This document shows, piece by piece, positions 37,121 through 45,508 of a DNA stretch of 64,000 nucleotides. Location: positions 108,467 to 172,466 of the forward strand of contig NZ_JARXHX010000012.1 in the NCBI RefSeq assembly GCF_031127835.1. The letters run 5' to 3'. The notes beneath the pieces were generated by a model. The model was not told where the DNA came from, ran no database searches, and saw only the letters and a list, made by a program, of their open reading frames with translations. Numbering within the stretch: position 1 is the stretch's first letter; each line of letters opens with the position of its first letter. This stretch comes from Pelagicoccus sp. SDUM812002 (GTDB taxonomy: Bacteria > Verrucomicrobiota > Verrucomicrobiia > Opitutales > Opitutaceae). The translations under genes were made by a program, and so were the position numbers.

Positions 37121-38722
37121 CTACTTTCCGCGGTCAAAAGGCTCGAGCGGGCCGTCGATCTCTTCCTCCTCCGCAGCGATGTAATGGCTCCCTTTACTCT
37201 CAGGATTGAGACTGGCGGCATGCACCACGAGCAGAGCCGCCTTGACCGCATTGCGCAGCTCGACTAGCGAGCGCGTGAGGCGGGCGCCTGCATAGAAGCT
37301 ACTAATCTCCTCTTCCAATTGCCCCAAGATACGTCGTGCCCGCTGGAGGCGCCGAGGCGAGCGAATCAAGCCCACGTAGTTCCACATGGTGCTCTTGATT
37401 AGACGCATATCCTGCTGGATCAAAACCTCGTCAGCAGCACGCTCCGGACTCACCCACTTTTTGACTTCCGGCAAATGAAAATGCTCGCTCTTCAAGTCAT
37501 CGACATCAGCGCGTGCCGTAAGCTTCGCTGAAACCAAGCACTCCAGAAGCGAAGTACTGGCGAGCCGGTTTGCCCCGTGTAATCCAGTGCAAGCGGTCTC
37601 GCCAATAGCATTGAGATTCAAGACTGAGGATCGACCTGATAGGTCGGTGTAAACTCCCCCGCAGGTGTAATGGGCAGCAGGAGCTACTGGAATCGGTTCG
37701 CGGCTGATGTCCACACTGCAAGCTAATGCTCGCTCGTAGATCGAAGGGAAACGCTCTCGGATGTACTCTGGCTTTTTACTGGAGAGATCTATGTAGACGC
37801 AGTTTTCGCCGCTAGCAATCAGCTCTCGGTGTATTGCCCGAGCTACGATATCACGCGGCGCCAGCGACTTCATCGGGTGCAATGCATCCATGAAGGCATG
37901 ACCATCACCATTGACCAATACGCCTCCCTCCCCACGCACCGCTTCAGAAACGAGAAAGAGCTGGCAGTTCTTTTTGAGAAAAACGGTCGGATGGAACTGG
38001 ATATACTCTAGATCGATGATACGTGCTCCAACGCGACGCGCCATCGCCACACCATGTCCCACCACCCCTGGCTGGTTCGTCGTGTTCTTGAAAACTTGAC
38101 CGAGTCCGCCCGTGGCGAGAATCGTCTTCTTGGCAATGATCGCCTTCACCTCGCCACTGAGCGTATCTAAAGCGTAAACGCCGATACAAGTAATAGGCTT
38201 ATACTTGTCGATCGAATGAATCGAGTTGTGCGACAAGGTCAGCAAGTCGATCGCAACATGGTTTTCTCGGATATCGAGATTCTGGATACCGCGAACGTAG
38301 TCGTGGAAATTATTCAGAATCGCTCTACCCGTTACGTCCTTGGCGTAGATTATCCGCTTATCGCTATGTCCCCCTTCACGAGTAAACTGCAGAGCGCCCG
38401 TTTCGCTACGGTCAAAAGGAATATCCAAGCGATCGAGCAAGAGGTCCTGCACTGCCGCTTGCCCTTCCGCCACGAGCGAGTGAACAGCCTCCGGATTCGC
38501 GGTGTTCGCCGAAGCGACCATGATATCCTTCTCCAGCTGGTCCGGATGATAAGAGGTATCATAGATGATTCCGCCTTGAGCCCACTTGCTATTCGCACCG
38601 GTCGATAGCTGGTCGGCACAAATCATCGTGACCGACAGACCTTGGCTACAAGCATGGTGAGCGTAGGCGCTACCGGCGAGCCCAGCCCCGATGACTAGGC
38701 AATCTGTGCGAATTGTTTCCAC
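37121..38722 (-). CDS. nadB: L-aspartate oxidase
   Basis: 533 residues. It oxidises L-aspartate to iminoaspartate with FAD, the first step of de novo NAD synthesis. It shows the dinucleotide fold VIGAGLAGSAYA, GANSKWAQGG, the flavin region KTILATGGLGQVFKNTTN, the substrate-site HPTVF and HYTCGGVYTDLSGRS, and the helical C-terminal domain. It lies 29 bases after nadA on the same strand, so the two sequential enzymes are made together. Confidence 0.96.
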   Translation of the reverse strand: METIRTDCLVIGAGLAGSAYAHHACSQGLSVTMICADQLSTGANSKWAQGGIIYDTSYHPDQLEKDIMVASANTANPEAVHSLVAEGQAAVQDLLLDRLDIPFDRSETGALQFTREGGHSDKRIIYAKDVTGRAILNNFHDYVRGIQNLDIRENHVAIDLLTLSHNSIHSIDKYKPITCIGVYALDTLSGEVKAIIAKKTILATGGLGQVFKNTTNQPGVVGHGVAMARRVGARIIDLEYIQFHPTVFLKKNCQLFLVSEAVRGEGGVLVNGDGHAFMDALHPMKSLAPRDIVARAIHRELIASGENCVYIDLSSKKPEYIRERFPSIYERALACSVDISREPIPVAPAAHYTCGGVYTDLSGRSSVLNLNAIGETACTGLHGANRLASTSLLECLVSAKLTARADVDDLKSEHFHLPEVKKWVSPERAADEVLIQQDMRLIKSTMWNYVGLIRSPRRLQRARRILGQLEEEISSFYAGARLTRSLVELRNAVKAALLVVHAASLNPESKGSHYIAAEEEEIDGPLEPFDRGK

Positions 38723-38751
38723 TCGAAATTAGCTTTCAGATAATATCGAGC

Positions 38752-39876
38752 CTAGCAGCCTTTGCTCGGCTGGTGGGGTGCGCCCTCCGCGATCTCAAAC
38801 ATGCGGTCGATCGAATGCAGCGCCTTTCGGCGAAGATCCTCATCAAGCTCGATGACCTGCTCCTTTCGCGGAGCCACCAAGACATCACGTATTTTCTCAA
38901 GGGAGTTCATTTTCATGTACGGGCACAGCTTGCATCCAGATATGAACCGTTTCTCTGGAGCTTCTACTTCGATGCGCTCCACGAGACCACATTCGGTCAG
39001 CATCATGAAGTAAGGAGCCTCGGTCGCTTTCACGTACTGCATCATGCCACCCGTACTGCCCACGTAATCGCTCCTTTCGGTTATGTTAAGCGTACACTCC
39101 GGATGCGAGACCACTTTGAGGCCGGGGAATTTCAAACGCGCCTCAGCGATCGCCTCCGGATCGAAATGGTCGTGAACGATACAGGTGCCGTCCGAGGAAA
39201 CGATTTCCTTGTCGATTCCGCGTTTTTTCATTTCCACCCGAATGTTCTCCGCCATCAGGCGGTCCGGAACGAAGAGGATCTGTTTCTGAGGCAGCGAGGC
39301 CACGATCTTGTAAACATTGCTGGAAGTGACGCACACATCGCACTCCGCTTTGACCTCAGCAGTGCTATTGATGTAGCAAACGACCGCAGCTTCCGGGTAA
39401 GCCTTTTTTAATTCGCGCAATTGCTCGCCGGTCAATGAATCCGCCAACGAACACCCAGACGCGCGATCTGGAACAACCACCTGAGAATCGGGCGATAGGA
39501 TCTTCGCAGTCTCTGCCATGAATACCACGCCGGAAAAGACGATGCTCTTCGCCCCAGCTTCTTTGGCTTTCAAGCTGAGCATATAGGAATCTCCCGCGAA
39601 GTCTGCCACTCCGTAGATGATCTCCGGCTCTACATAGGAGTGGGCTAGGATGACCGCTCCTTTTTCTTTTTTGAGCTCGTTGATCTCAAGCGTAAGCGGA
39701 GCGATTTCCCGACAGGCTTCAAGGTTCCAAGAACGGCTGGCCTCACACTCCACGTGCATGAGTTTTGCGAGAAGGCGTTCTGCCTCCTCTGCGATTTGAG
39801 CTTCCGAATAATTTCTGTTGTCTGCGGCGCTTACCATGGTCTGAGCACTAGCTTTTAGATTAAAAGCAAAAGACAT
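38752..39876 (-). CDS. nadA: quinolinate synthase
   Basis: 374 residues from the ATG at 39876, which has GGGAA upstream; the open frame runs further back but through tRNA-Leu, so it cannot be coding there. The enzyme condenses iminoaspartate with dihydroxyacetone phosphate using a [4Fe-4S] cluster. The three cluster cysteines are Cys142 (ASGCSLAD), Cys261 (SHPECTLN) and Cys318 (GCKLCPYMKMN). VILAHSYVEPEI and STGGMMQYV are also conserved. It is followed by nadB and by the nitroreductase gene. Confidence 0.95.
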   Translation of the reverse strand: MSFAFNLKASAQTMVSAADNRNYSEAQIAEEAERLLAKLMHVECEASRSWNLEACREIAPLTLEINELKKEKGAVILAHSYVEPEIIYGVADFAGDSYMLSLKAKEAGAKSIVFSGVVFMAETAKILSPDSQVVVPDRASGCSLADSLTGEQLRELKKAYPEAAVVCYINSTAEVKAECDVCVTSSNVYKIVASLPQKQILFVPDRLMAENIRVEMKKRGIDKEIVSSDGTCIVHDHFDPEAIAEARLKFPGLKVVSHPECTLNITERSDYVGSTGGMMQYVKATEAPYFMMLTECGLVERIEVEAPEKRFISGCKLCPYMKMNSLEKIRDVLVAPRKEQVIELDEDLRRKALHSIDRMFEIAEGAPHQPSKGC

Positions 39877-39980
39877 TGAGCGGTTCCCAAGAGAAAGGGA
39901 AGCATTTGCTTGAATGACAGGAGTACACCGCTCGGGAGCGTAGCCAACTGAAATTCCACTACCCAGGCTTCTAAGATGCT

Positions 39981-40065
39981 TGGTACCCAGGGTGGGACTC
40001 GAACCCACACTTCCGAAGAAAGCGGATTTTGAATCCGCCGCGTCTACCAATTCCGCCACCTGGGC
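39981..40065 (-). tRNA. tRNA-Leu (CAA)
   Basis: 85 bases with encoded CCA. The acceptor GCCCAGG pairs with CCTGGGT (one G-T). The anticodon loop TTCAAAA gives CAA (Leu), and the long variable arm typical of Leu tRNAs is present. It lies 104 bases before nadA. Confidence 0.97.
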
Positions 40066-40292
40066 ATCTCGTAAAACCTTCCCAGAGTCGCTTCGCATCC
40101 GGGAAAGGTTCGGTGTTTTGCCATTAGCACGATTCGATGCAAGCCAAATTCAAACCTCCGCGAAAGAATAACCCCGCTCTCGGAAAAAAGTTTCCCATCC
40201 CCCTTCTCCGATAAAACGCAAATCAGCTTACACCTTGCTTGGTAGCAACTTAGGATATTTCTGTCGAAATGCGGATTTTCTTACCAAAATCT

Positions 40293-40321
40293 TTGAACGT
40301 TCCGCTCAGGACTACGTCTAT
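40293..40321 (+). promoter_or_regulatory. candidate promoter of small-RNA unit 1
   Basis: TTGAAC (40293-40298), 17-base spacer, GTCTAT (40316-40321). The same layout recurs in unit 2 with flanking bases conserved (CCAAAA before TTTGAACG), although the two spacers have diverged. Confidence 0.5.
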
Positions 40322-40327
40322 CTTTGC

Positions 40328-40414
40328 AGGACATATTAAGGGTTTGTTCAATTTTGTATCTAGTTTGTAGTTTGATAAGTCGAAAGAGGCATCGCGAAAG
40401 CGGTGCCTCTTTTC
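40328..40414 (+). ncRNA. candidate small RNA, unit 1 of a tandem pair
   Basis: This stretch follows a promoter-like pair and ends in a terminator-like hairpin, giving a transcript of about 85 nt. It holds a 23-base box (40358-40380, containing GTTTGTAGTTTGATAAGT) found again in unit 2 with one change. An 11-bp stem with GAAA tetraloop follows. No open frame with a ribosome site fits in it. It is not a family I recognise. The units are related across about 135 bases, with flanks less conserved than box and hairpin, which points to RNA rather than protein selection. It lies between divergent tRNA-Leu/nadA and rsmE. Confidence 0.6.
40385..40414 (+). terminator. terminator hairpin of unit 1
   Basis: Stem AGAGGCATCGC / GCGGTGCCTCT (11 bp, one T-G pair), GAAA loop, then TTTT (from 40410). 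Confidence 0.75.
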
Positions 40415-40471
40415 GTTTACAACGGCGCTCCGATCCCTTCGGAGTCTTTTTCAAACTTATTGCCAAAACTT

Positions 40472-40500
40472 TTGAACGATTCGTCAGCCAGCGCGCCTAT
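40472..40500 (+). promoter_or_regulatory. candidate promoter of small-RNA unit 2
   Basis: TTGAAC (40472-40477), 17-base spacer, GCCTAT (40495-40500), matching the arrangement upstream of unit 1. Confidence 0.5.
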
Positions 40501-40506
40501 CTCAGC

Positions 40507-40587
40507 ACAAGGGTAGTTTAAATTTTTAGAATCTGGTTTGTAGTTTGATAAGTTAGTAAAGGCGTCGCGAAAGCGGCGCCTTTTCTG
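40507..40587 (+). ncRNA. candidate small RNA, unit 2 of a tandem pair
   Basis: It is paralogous to unit 1, about 180 bases downstream. The conserved box is at 40531-40553 (22 of 23 bases identical) and the stem with GAAA loop at 40558-40583. Two stem pairs differ between units by compensatory changes (A-T to G-C, and G-C to A-T), so the hairpin is kept by pairing. The region between promoter and box is much diverged, which would suit two RNAs with a shared core and different 5' ends. The hairpin ends about 40 bases before rsmE, so it could also act as a leader element for that gene. Confidence 0.6.
40558..40587 (+). terminator. terminator hairpin of unit 2
   Basis: Stem AAAGGCGTCGC / GCGGCGCCTTT (11 bp, one T-G pair), GAAA loop, then TTTTCTGTTT. 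Confidence 0.75.
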
Positions 40588-40625
40588 TTTGTAAGGAAGC
40601 CACTGCTGATCGTTACCTAGGAGCC

Positions 40626-41387
40626 ATGCCAGACTTTCGCAGCTACCACGAGCGAGCACCCCAGAGCTTGGGCGAGCAAATCACGCTCAGTCCTGAGGAA
40701 TCAAATCACCTCGTCGCTGCCAATCGTGCCCGCGTGGGAGATCCCGTATCACTATTTGATGGCCTAGGCTGCGAATGCGAAGCCCGTCTGGTCGAGGCGA
40801 ACAAACGAAAAGCCGTCGTGGAAGTCCTAGGAATTTCCGAAGTACCCCACCCCGATCACTGCATAGCGCTGGCCCAAGCGCTCCCAAAAGGAAAACTGAT
40901 AGAGAGCATCATACGTAAGGCATCCGAAATCGGGGCTCAACAGATTTTCCCAATCGTTTCGCAGCGCTGCGAAGCGAAGATAGACGAACGGAAGCAAGAC
41001 ACGAAAAACGCCAAGTGGTCAGCTGCTGCTCTCGAAGGCGCCAAACAGAGTGGCAACCCCCACCTCGTCGAGGTGAAAGCCGTTAGCGATCTCCATAGTT
41101 TCCTCGAACAAAGCCAATCTTTCGAACTCAAGCTCGTCGCGAGCCTTGAGCCTCAAGCTCTCTCTCTCAAACAACAACTCGCAACTTACAGCTCGAACCA
41201 CTCCGGTAAACGCCCTTCGTCCGCCATTTGCCTGGTGGGCCCGGAAGGGGATTTTACACCCGAAGAATATCGAGCCGCCGCGGACTTCGGCTTTCTTTCC
41301 ACGAGACTCGGACCGCACGTTATGCGCAGCGAAACTGCCGCCGTTCACGCACTCAGCCTCCTTCACTACGAAATCACCGGCATCTAG
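40626..41387 (+). CDS. rsmE: 16S rRNA (uracil1498-N3)-methyltransferase
   Basis: 253 residues. It methylates U1498 of 16S rRNA with S-adenosylmethionine. An N-terminal PUA-like domain (about 1-75, SPEESNHLVAANRARVGD) precedes the SPOUT knot domain: QALPKGKLIESIIRKASEIG, CLVGPEGDFTPEEY and LGPHVMRSETAAVHALSLL. GGAG lies 5-8 bases before the ATG. It is a single gene just downstream of the tandem small-RNA units. Confidence 0.94.
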   Translation: MPDFRSYHERAPQSLGEQITLSPEESNHLVAANRARVGDPVSLFDGLGCECEARLVEANKRKAVVEVLGISEVPHPDHCIALAQALPKGKLIESIIRKASEIGAQQIFPIVSQRCEAKIDERKQDTKNAKWSAAALEGAKQSGNPHLVEVKAVSDLHSFLEQSQSFELKLVASLEPQALSLKQQLATYSSNHSGKRPSSAICLVGPEGDFTPEEYRAAADFGFLSTRLGPHVMRSETAAVHALSLLHYEITGI

Positions 41388-41631
41388 CTGGAGGATCGCG
41401 CTGATTTCCATTTTCGCTTATTCACCTTTAGGTGTTAAATATTGCGATCGAGTGTAAGGAATAGAAACAAATCTAATGGAGCGGTAAATCTCTCGCTATA
41501 TTTTTTTAGCATCTGAGACAACAACTTACAAAATCACCTCAAATCTTGGCATTTTAATCGCTAACGGTCGGTCAACACTCTGGTTGTCGCCTTTCGCGTT
41601 CGACTGGGTAACGCCTTAAAAATGGACCGAA

Positions 41632-41838
41632 ATGAACCAAGCGAGCAAAACGAACCGAGAGGCTGCCACTCACGATCTAGCAACTCAGGAAATGCCGAAA
41701 GAGCAAATTCCGAACGAACAGTTGGCCATAAGCGGAGAACTAGGGTTGATAGCCCTCGGGCTCGCCCTCTTGGCAGCTAGCGGATATATGTTCCTGCTGA
41801 AGGTCTCCAAGACACTGGCGCGGAGCAGCAATAAATAG
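41632..41838 (+). CDS. possible small membrane protein
   Basis: 68 residues: a polar N-terminus (about 1-33) and one hydrophobic helix (GELGLIALGLALLAASGYMF) followed by a basic tail. No family is recognised and no clear ribosome site is seen. If it is not real, 41388-41885 is a 498-base gap in which I see no other gene or RNA. Confidence 0.35.
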   Translation: MNQASKTNREAATHDLATQEMPKEQIPNEQLAISGELGLIALGLALLAASGYMFLLKVSKTLARSSNK

Positions 41839-41885
41839 CCACTCTTCGCATAGGTAGGATGATACCGGTCCAATCTGGTGCGATT

Positions 41886-43454
41886 TTACCAGGTCATTAA
41901 ACCACCGGCAAACGTGAATCCTGCACCTACAGAACAAAAGATGATCTTATCGCCTTCCTCGAATATCTCCTCTTCCGCAGCCCAGCCAAGAGCCATCGAA
42001 ACGGATGCGGCCGAGGTGTTGCCGTACTTGTTTATGGTGACCACGAACTTTTCGTAGGGAATACCCACTCGCTTGCTAACCGCCCGCAAAATTCGTGCAT
42101 TGGCCTGATGAGGCACCACCCATGAAACATCCTCAGGCTTCAAGCCATGACGCTCTAACGCACTTTCGATAATGTTTGAGAATGCCAATACAGCACGCTT
42201 AAAGACGACACCTCCATCCATCTTGAGATAGAAAGAATCCAAATCCTCCCCCGGAGACGGCATCGGCTTCAGGGCACCTCCGCCCGTGCGCGATATGGCG
42301 TCAGTGTAACGAGCATCTCCACTCAAAGCCAGACGATGCAAGCGGTGCCCACCTTCACTCGGAGTCAAGATAGCTGCTCCTGCTCCGTCACCAAAAAGAA
42401 AAGCAGTCTCGTGATCCTTCGGGTTGGTGATCCGCGACAAAATTTCCGCGGTCACCACTAAGATGTTCTTCGCGGTGCCACCGTAGATCAAGCTACGGCC
42501 TACTTCGAGAGCATAGAGCCAGCCGGAACATGCAGCATTTAAATCGAAGGCCAAGGCGTGCTCTACGCCCAGCTCCCTCGCTAGGATACTCGCGGCGCCT
42601 GGAACCGGATGGTCCGGCAACAATGTTGCCACGACCACAGCATCGATATCGGAAACTTCGAGATTCGCCATCTTCAGAGCGTGGCGCGTGGCCTTGCTCG
42701 CAAGGCTCGTGGCAGACTCTCCTTCAGAGATAACGTAGCGTTGCTGGATACCGGTTACCTTGACGATCTCTTCCTCAGTCTTACCCGGGAACTGCTTTAA
42801 TATATCCGCATTTGAGCGCACATTTTTGGGAACTGCGTATCCAATTCCTGCTACACATGCGGTTTGTAGCGAACCGTCACCTGGCGAAACCCTAGCAGCC
42901 TTGGGAGCAGCTGCGACGCTTGAAGCTGCGTAGGCGTCCAAATCGTCACCCGTCACACGACCGCCGGGCCCGGTGCCTACGATATTGGTTATGCCCTCCG
43001 GATCGAGTCCACGCTCCGTTGCCAGCTTCTTGGCTCTCGGAGTCCAGCGAATACCATTCACCTTGGTTACCGGCTTAGAGATAGCTACCGCAGCCGTAGC
43101 CGCTACCACCTCTTGCATCACAGGAGCGGGAGCCTCTGCTGCTTCCACCTGAAACTCGGCCCCTTGCGGAGCTGCATCGGGATCGACCTTCAAGTGGGCC
43201 ACCGCCGTATCCTCAGTCTCAATACGGACGAAGGGTGCTCCGACCTCTAGTATATCGCCAGCACGGCAGTGGATCTTTTTGATCACTCCATCGCAAGGAG
43301 CCTCGAAATCGAAGACCGACTTGTCGCTCTCCAATTCCGCTAGCTTTTCGCCTTTCGCGATTTCCTGACCTGCTTCGACATCGAGATCGATCAAGGTCAT
43401 TTCGTTGACAGTAGCCCCCATAGAAGGGATTGGCACGTCGATTTGAAAGCTCAT
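41886..43454 (-). CDS. lipoyl domain - E3-binding domain - ketoacyl-ACP synthase III fusion
   Basis: 522 residues with three parts. Residues 1-82 form a biotinyl/lipoyl domain with the modifiable Lys45 in ESDKSVFDFEAP. An Ala/Pro/Val-rich linker follows. Residues 136-175 form a peripheral-subunit (E3) binding domain (RWTPRAKKLATERGL, GTGPGGRVTGDDL). Residues 197-522 form a full KAS III (FabH fold) with the triad Cys309 (LNAACSGW), His449 (VVPHQANARIL) and Asn479 (NKYGNTS). The first two parts are what an alpha-keto acid dehydrogenase E2 carries, but the E2 acyltransferase domain is replaced by KAS III. An enzyme that takes acyl groups from lipoyllysine and condenses them with malonyl-ACP is the simplest reading (inference). 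No E1 or E3 gene is adjacent. Confidence 0.9.
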   Translation of the reverse strand: MSFQIDVPIPSMGATVNEMTLIDLDVEAGQEIAKGEKLAELESDKSVFDFEAPCDGVIKKIHCRAGDILEVGAPFVRIETEDTAVAHLKVDPDAAPQGAEFQVEAAEAPAPVMQEVVAATAAVAISKPVTKVNGIRWTPRAKKLATERGLDPEGITNIVGTGPGGRVTGDDLDAYAASSVAAAPKAARVSPGDGSLQTACVAGIGYAVPKNVRSNADILKQFPGKTEEEIVKVTGIQQRYVISEGESATSLASKATRHALKMANLEVSDIDAVVVATLLPDHPVPGAASILARELGVEHALAFDLNAACSGWLYALEVGRSLIYGGTAKNILVVTAEILSRITNPKDHETAFLFGDGAGAAILTPSEGGHRLHRLALSGDARYTDAISRTGGGALKPMPSPGEDLDSFYLKMDGGVVFKRAVLAFSNIIESALERHGLKPEDVSWVVPHQANARILRAVSKRVGIPYEKFVVTINKYGNTSAASVSMALGWAAEEEIFEEGDKIIFCSVGAGFTFAGGLMTW

Positions 43455-43503
43455 GGCTTTGGCAGTGGGGTTGCTTGAAACGCGGTTGTGAACTTAGCTG
43501 AGG

Positions 43504-45135
43504 TTAACGGTTTTCGTCACGGCTGATGGCAGCTGCCACGAACGCTCGGAAGAGAGGGTGAGCCTTGTTCGGCTTGGAGAGAAACTCTGGGTGAGATTGT
43601 ACCGCGAGGAACCACGGATGCTCCTTCAGTTCAACCATTTCCACGAGGTTTCGCTTGGGATTCACACCGCTGACGACCAGACCACCTCTTTCCAACTGTT
43701 CGACGAAGGCGTTGTTCACCTCGTAGCGGTGGCGATGTCGCTCGCGGATGATCTCTTGGCCGTATGCCTCGAAAGCGTGCGTTCCCTTCTTGACCTTGCA
43801 CTCGTAGGAACCCAGTCGCATGGAGCCGCCCTTGTCGACGACCTGCTTCTGCTCTTCCATCAAGGTGATGACCGGGTGTTCGGTTTTCTCGTCAAATTCA
43901 AGACTGTTTGCATCCTTCAGTCCCAATACATTGCGAGCGTACTCGATGACCGCAATCTGCAGACCGAGGCAAAGGCCGAAATACGGGACTTTGTTTTCGC
44001 GAGCGTAACGAACCGCGGCAATCTTGCCCTCGGTTCCTCGGTCGCCAAACCCGCCGGGGACCAAAATACCGTGCAAGTTTTTGAGCGTCTCGAGACCTTC
44101 AGCGGTTTCGAGCGACTCCGCATCGATGCGCTTAACGTTCACCGCGCAGTCGTTGGCGATACCAGCATGGGTGATCGATTCGTAAACCGATTTGTAGGCG
44201 TCTTGTAGCTCAATGTACTTGCCGACGACTCCGATAGTCACCCGCTTTGAAGGCGACTTGATACGGCGAACGATATCCGTCCAGATACTCTCCTTGGGCT
44301 GGGGCGCGTTGAGTTGGAGGAAGTCCACTACGAGATCGTCGAGATGCTCGCGACGCAACATAACCGGGAGCTCGTAGATCGAGTCGTCCACGTCTATTTC
44401 CTCGATAACTGCCTTGACCGGAACGTTACAGAAAAGGCTCATCTTCTCTCGAAGTTCCGAATCAATAGGATGTTCGGTACGGCAAACAAGAATGTCCGGC
44501 TGGATACCGATCTCGCGCATCTTTGCCACACTCTGCTGTGTCGGCTTGGTCTTGAGTTCACCGGCTGCTGCCAGGAATGGCAACAGCGTACAATGGATGA
44601 AGAGCACATTGCCCCGTCCCGCTTCCAAAGCGAACTGGCGCATGGCTTCGAGGAATGGAAGGCCCTCAATATCGCCGACTGTGCCACCGATTTCAGTTAT
44701 TAGGACATCCACATCCGCGCTCGCCGCCTCGATGCGCTTCTTGATCTCGTTGGTGACGTGCGGGATGACCTGCACAGTCTTACCGAGGTATTCGCCCCGA
44801 CGTTCCTTCTGGATAACCGATTCGTAAATCTGTCCGGAAGTAAGATTGTTGAACTGGCTAAGCTTGCCCGAGGTGAACCGCTCGTAATGCCCGAGATCGA
44901 GGTCAGTCTCCGCTCCGTCATCGAGGACGTAAACTTCTCCGTGCTGGAACGGGTTCATAGTACCGGGATCCACATTTAGATATGGATCGAATTTCTGGAT
45001 GCGGACTGTGCAGCCACGCTCTTCGAGCAGCGCCCCCAGAGATGCAGCCGTCAAGCCCTTGCCCAAGGACGATACGACTCCGCCCGTCACGAAAATATAC
45101 TTCTTTACCTTACTGTTTTCCACGTTGGCTGCCAT
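43504..45135 (-). CDS. pyrG: CTP synthase
   Basis: 543 residues, full length. It makes CTP from UTP, ATP and glutamine. The synthetase domain (about 10-280) starts [20 protein letters not shown] and includes [20 protein letters not shown]. The class I glutaminase domain (about 300-540) has the oxyanion region VPGGFGDRG, the nucleophile Cys in [14 protein letters not shown] and the His/Glu pair in [10 protein letters not shown]. No strong ribosome site is seen before the ATG, but the N-terminus aligns well with the family. It lies 49 bases before the lipoyl-KAS III gene on the same strand. Confidence 0.98.
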   Translation of the reverse strand: MAANVENSKVKKYIFVTGGVVSSLGKGLTAASLGALLEERGCTVRIQKFDPYLNVDPGTMNPFQHGEVYVLDDGAETDLDLGHYERFTSGKLSQFNNLTSGQIYESVIQKERRGEYLGKTVQVIPHVTNEIKKRIEAASADVDVLITEIGGTVGDIEGLPFLEAMRQFALEAGRGNVLFIHCTLLPFLAAAGELKTKPTQQSVAKMREIGIQPDILVCRTEHPIDSELREKMSLFCNVPVKAVIEEIDVDDSIYELPVMLRREHLDDLVVDFLQLNAPQPKESIWTDIVRRIKSPSKRVTIGVVGKYIELQDAYKSVYESITHAGIANDCAVNVKRIDAESLETAEGLETLKNLHGILVPGGFGDRGTEGKIAAVRYARENKVPYFGLCLGLQIAVIEYARNVLGLKDANSLEFDEKTEHPVITLMEEQKQVVDKGGSMRLGSYECKVKKGTHAFEAYGQEIIRERHRHRYEVNNAFVEQLERGGLVVSGVNPKRNLVEMVELKEHPWFLAVQSHPEFLSKPNKAHPLFRAFVAAAISRDENR

Positions 45136-45174
45136 GAGAATGAGATATGAAAGAGGAGGTCAAACTACATCGCG

Positions 45175-45372
45175 TTACGGAACTAAAATCATCCAGCCGG
45201 CAAAGACCATGATCGCCAGAAGCGCCGCGGTAACCAGCAAGACCATGCCGACCCTTACCAACTTCCAAATCACCCAGCCAAACCCGAGCCCTACTACGAC
45301 GAGGCATGCAGTGACGAGCCAAGATGGGTACATCCCATATAGTCCTTGGATTTCGTCGAGTATCTGCGCCAT
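45175..45372 (-). CDS. small membrane protein
   Basis: 65 residues from the ATG at 45372 (MAQILDEIQGLYGMYPSWL). It has two hydrophobic helices (about 18-38 and 42-62) with few charges. No family is recognised. It lies 39 bases upstream of pyrG on the same strand and may be cotranscribed. A longer frame to 45465 has an N-terminus unlike a protein start. Confidence 0.5.
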   Translation of the reverse strand: MAQILDEIQGLYGMYPSWLVTACLVVVGLGFGWVIWKLVRVGMVLLVTAALLAIMVFAGWMILVP

Positions 45373-45508
45373 GGGGGGCGACTCTAGGTGAGCCGTCCAA
45401 CCTGCATCAACCACCAATTCCACACTCTGGCATTTTTGCTGAGCAACACTCGTCACGGCGAGCATATCGCGTTGCCAAGTTCATCCGAATCCCCACAACC
45501 ACTCACCG

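Noticed and set aside
39877..40098. N-terminal extension of nadA
   Set aside because: The extension translates through the tRNA-Leu gene; conserved NadA sequence begins well after the ATG at 39876.
40385..40583. The two repeated hairpins as CRISPR repeats or a transposon end
   Set aside because: There are only two copies, each ends in a T run, the similarity extends over promoter-like sequence, and no spacer structure, cas genes or transposase is seen.
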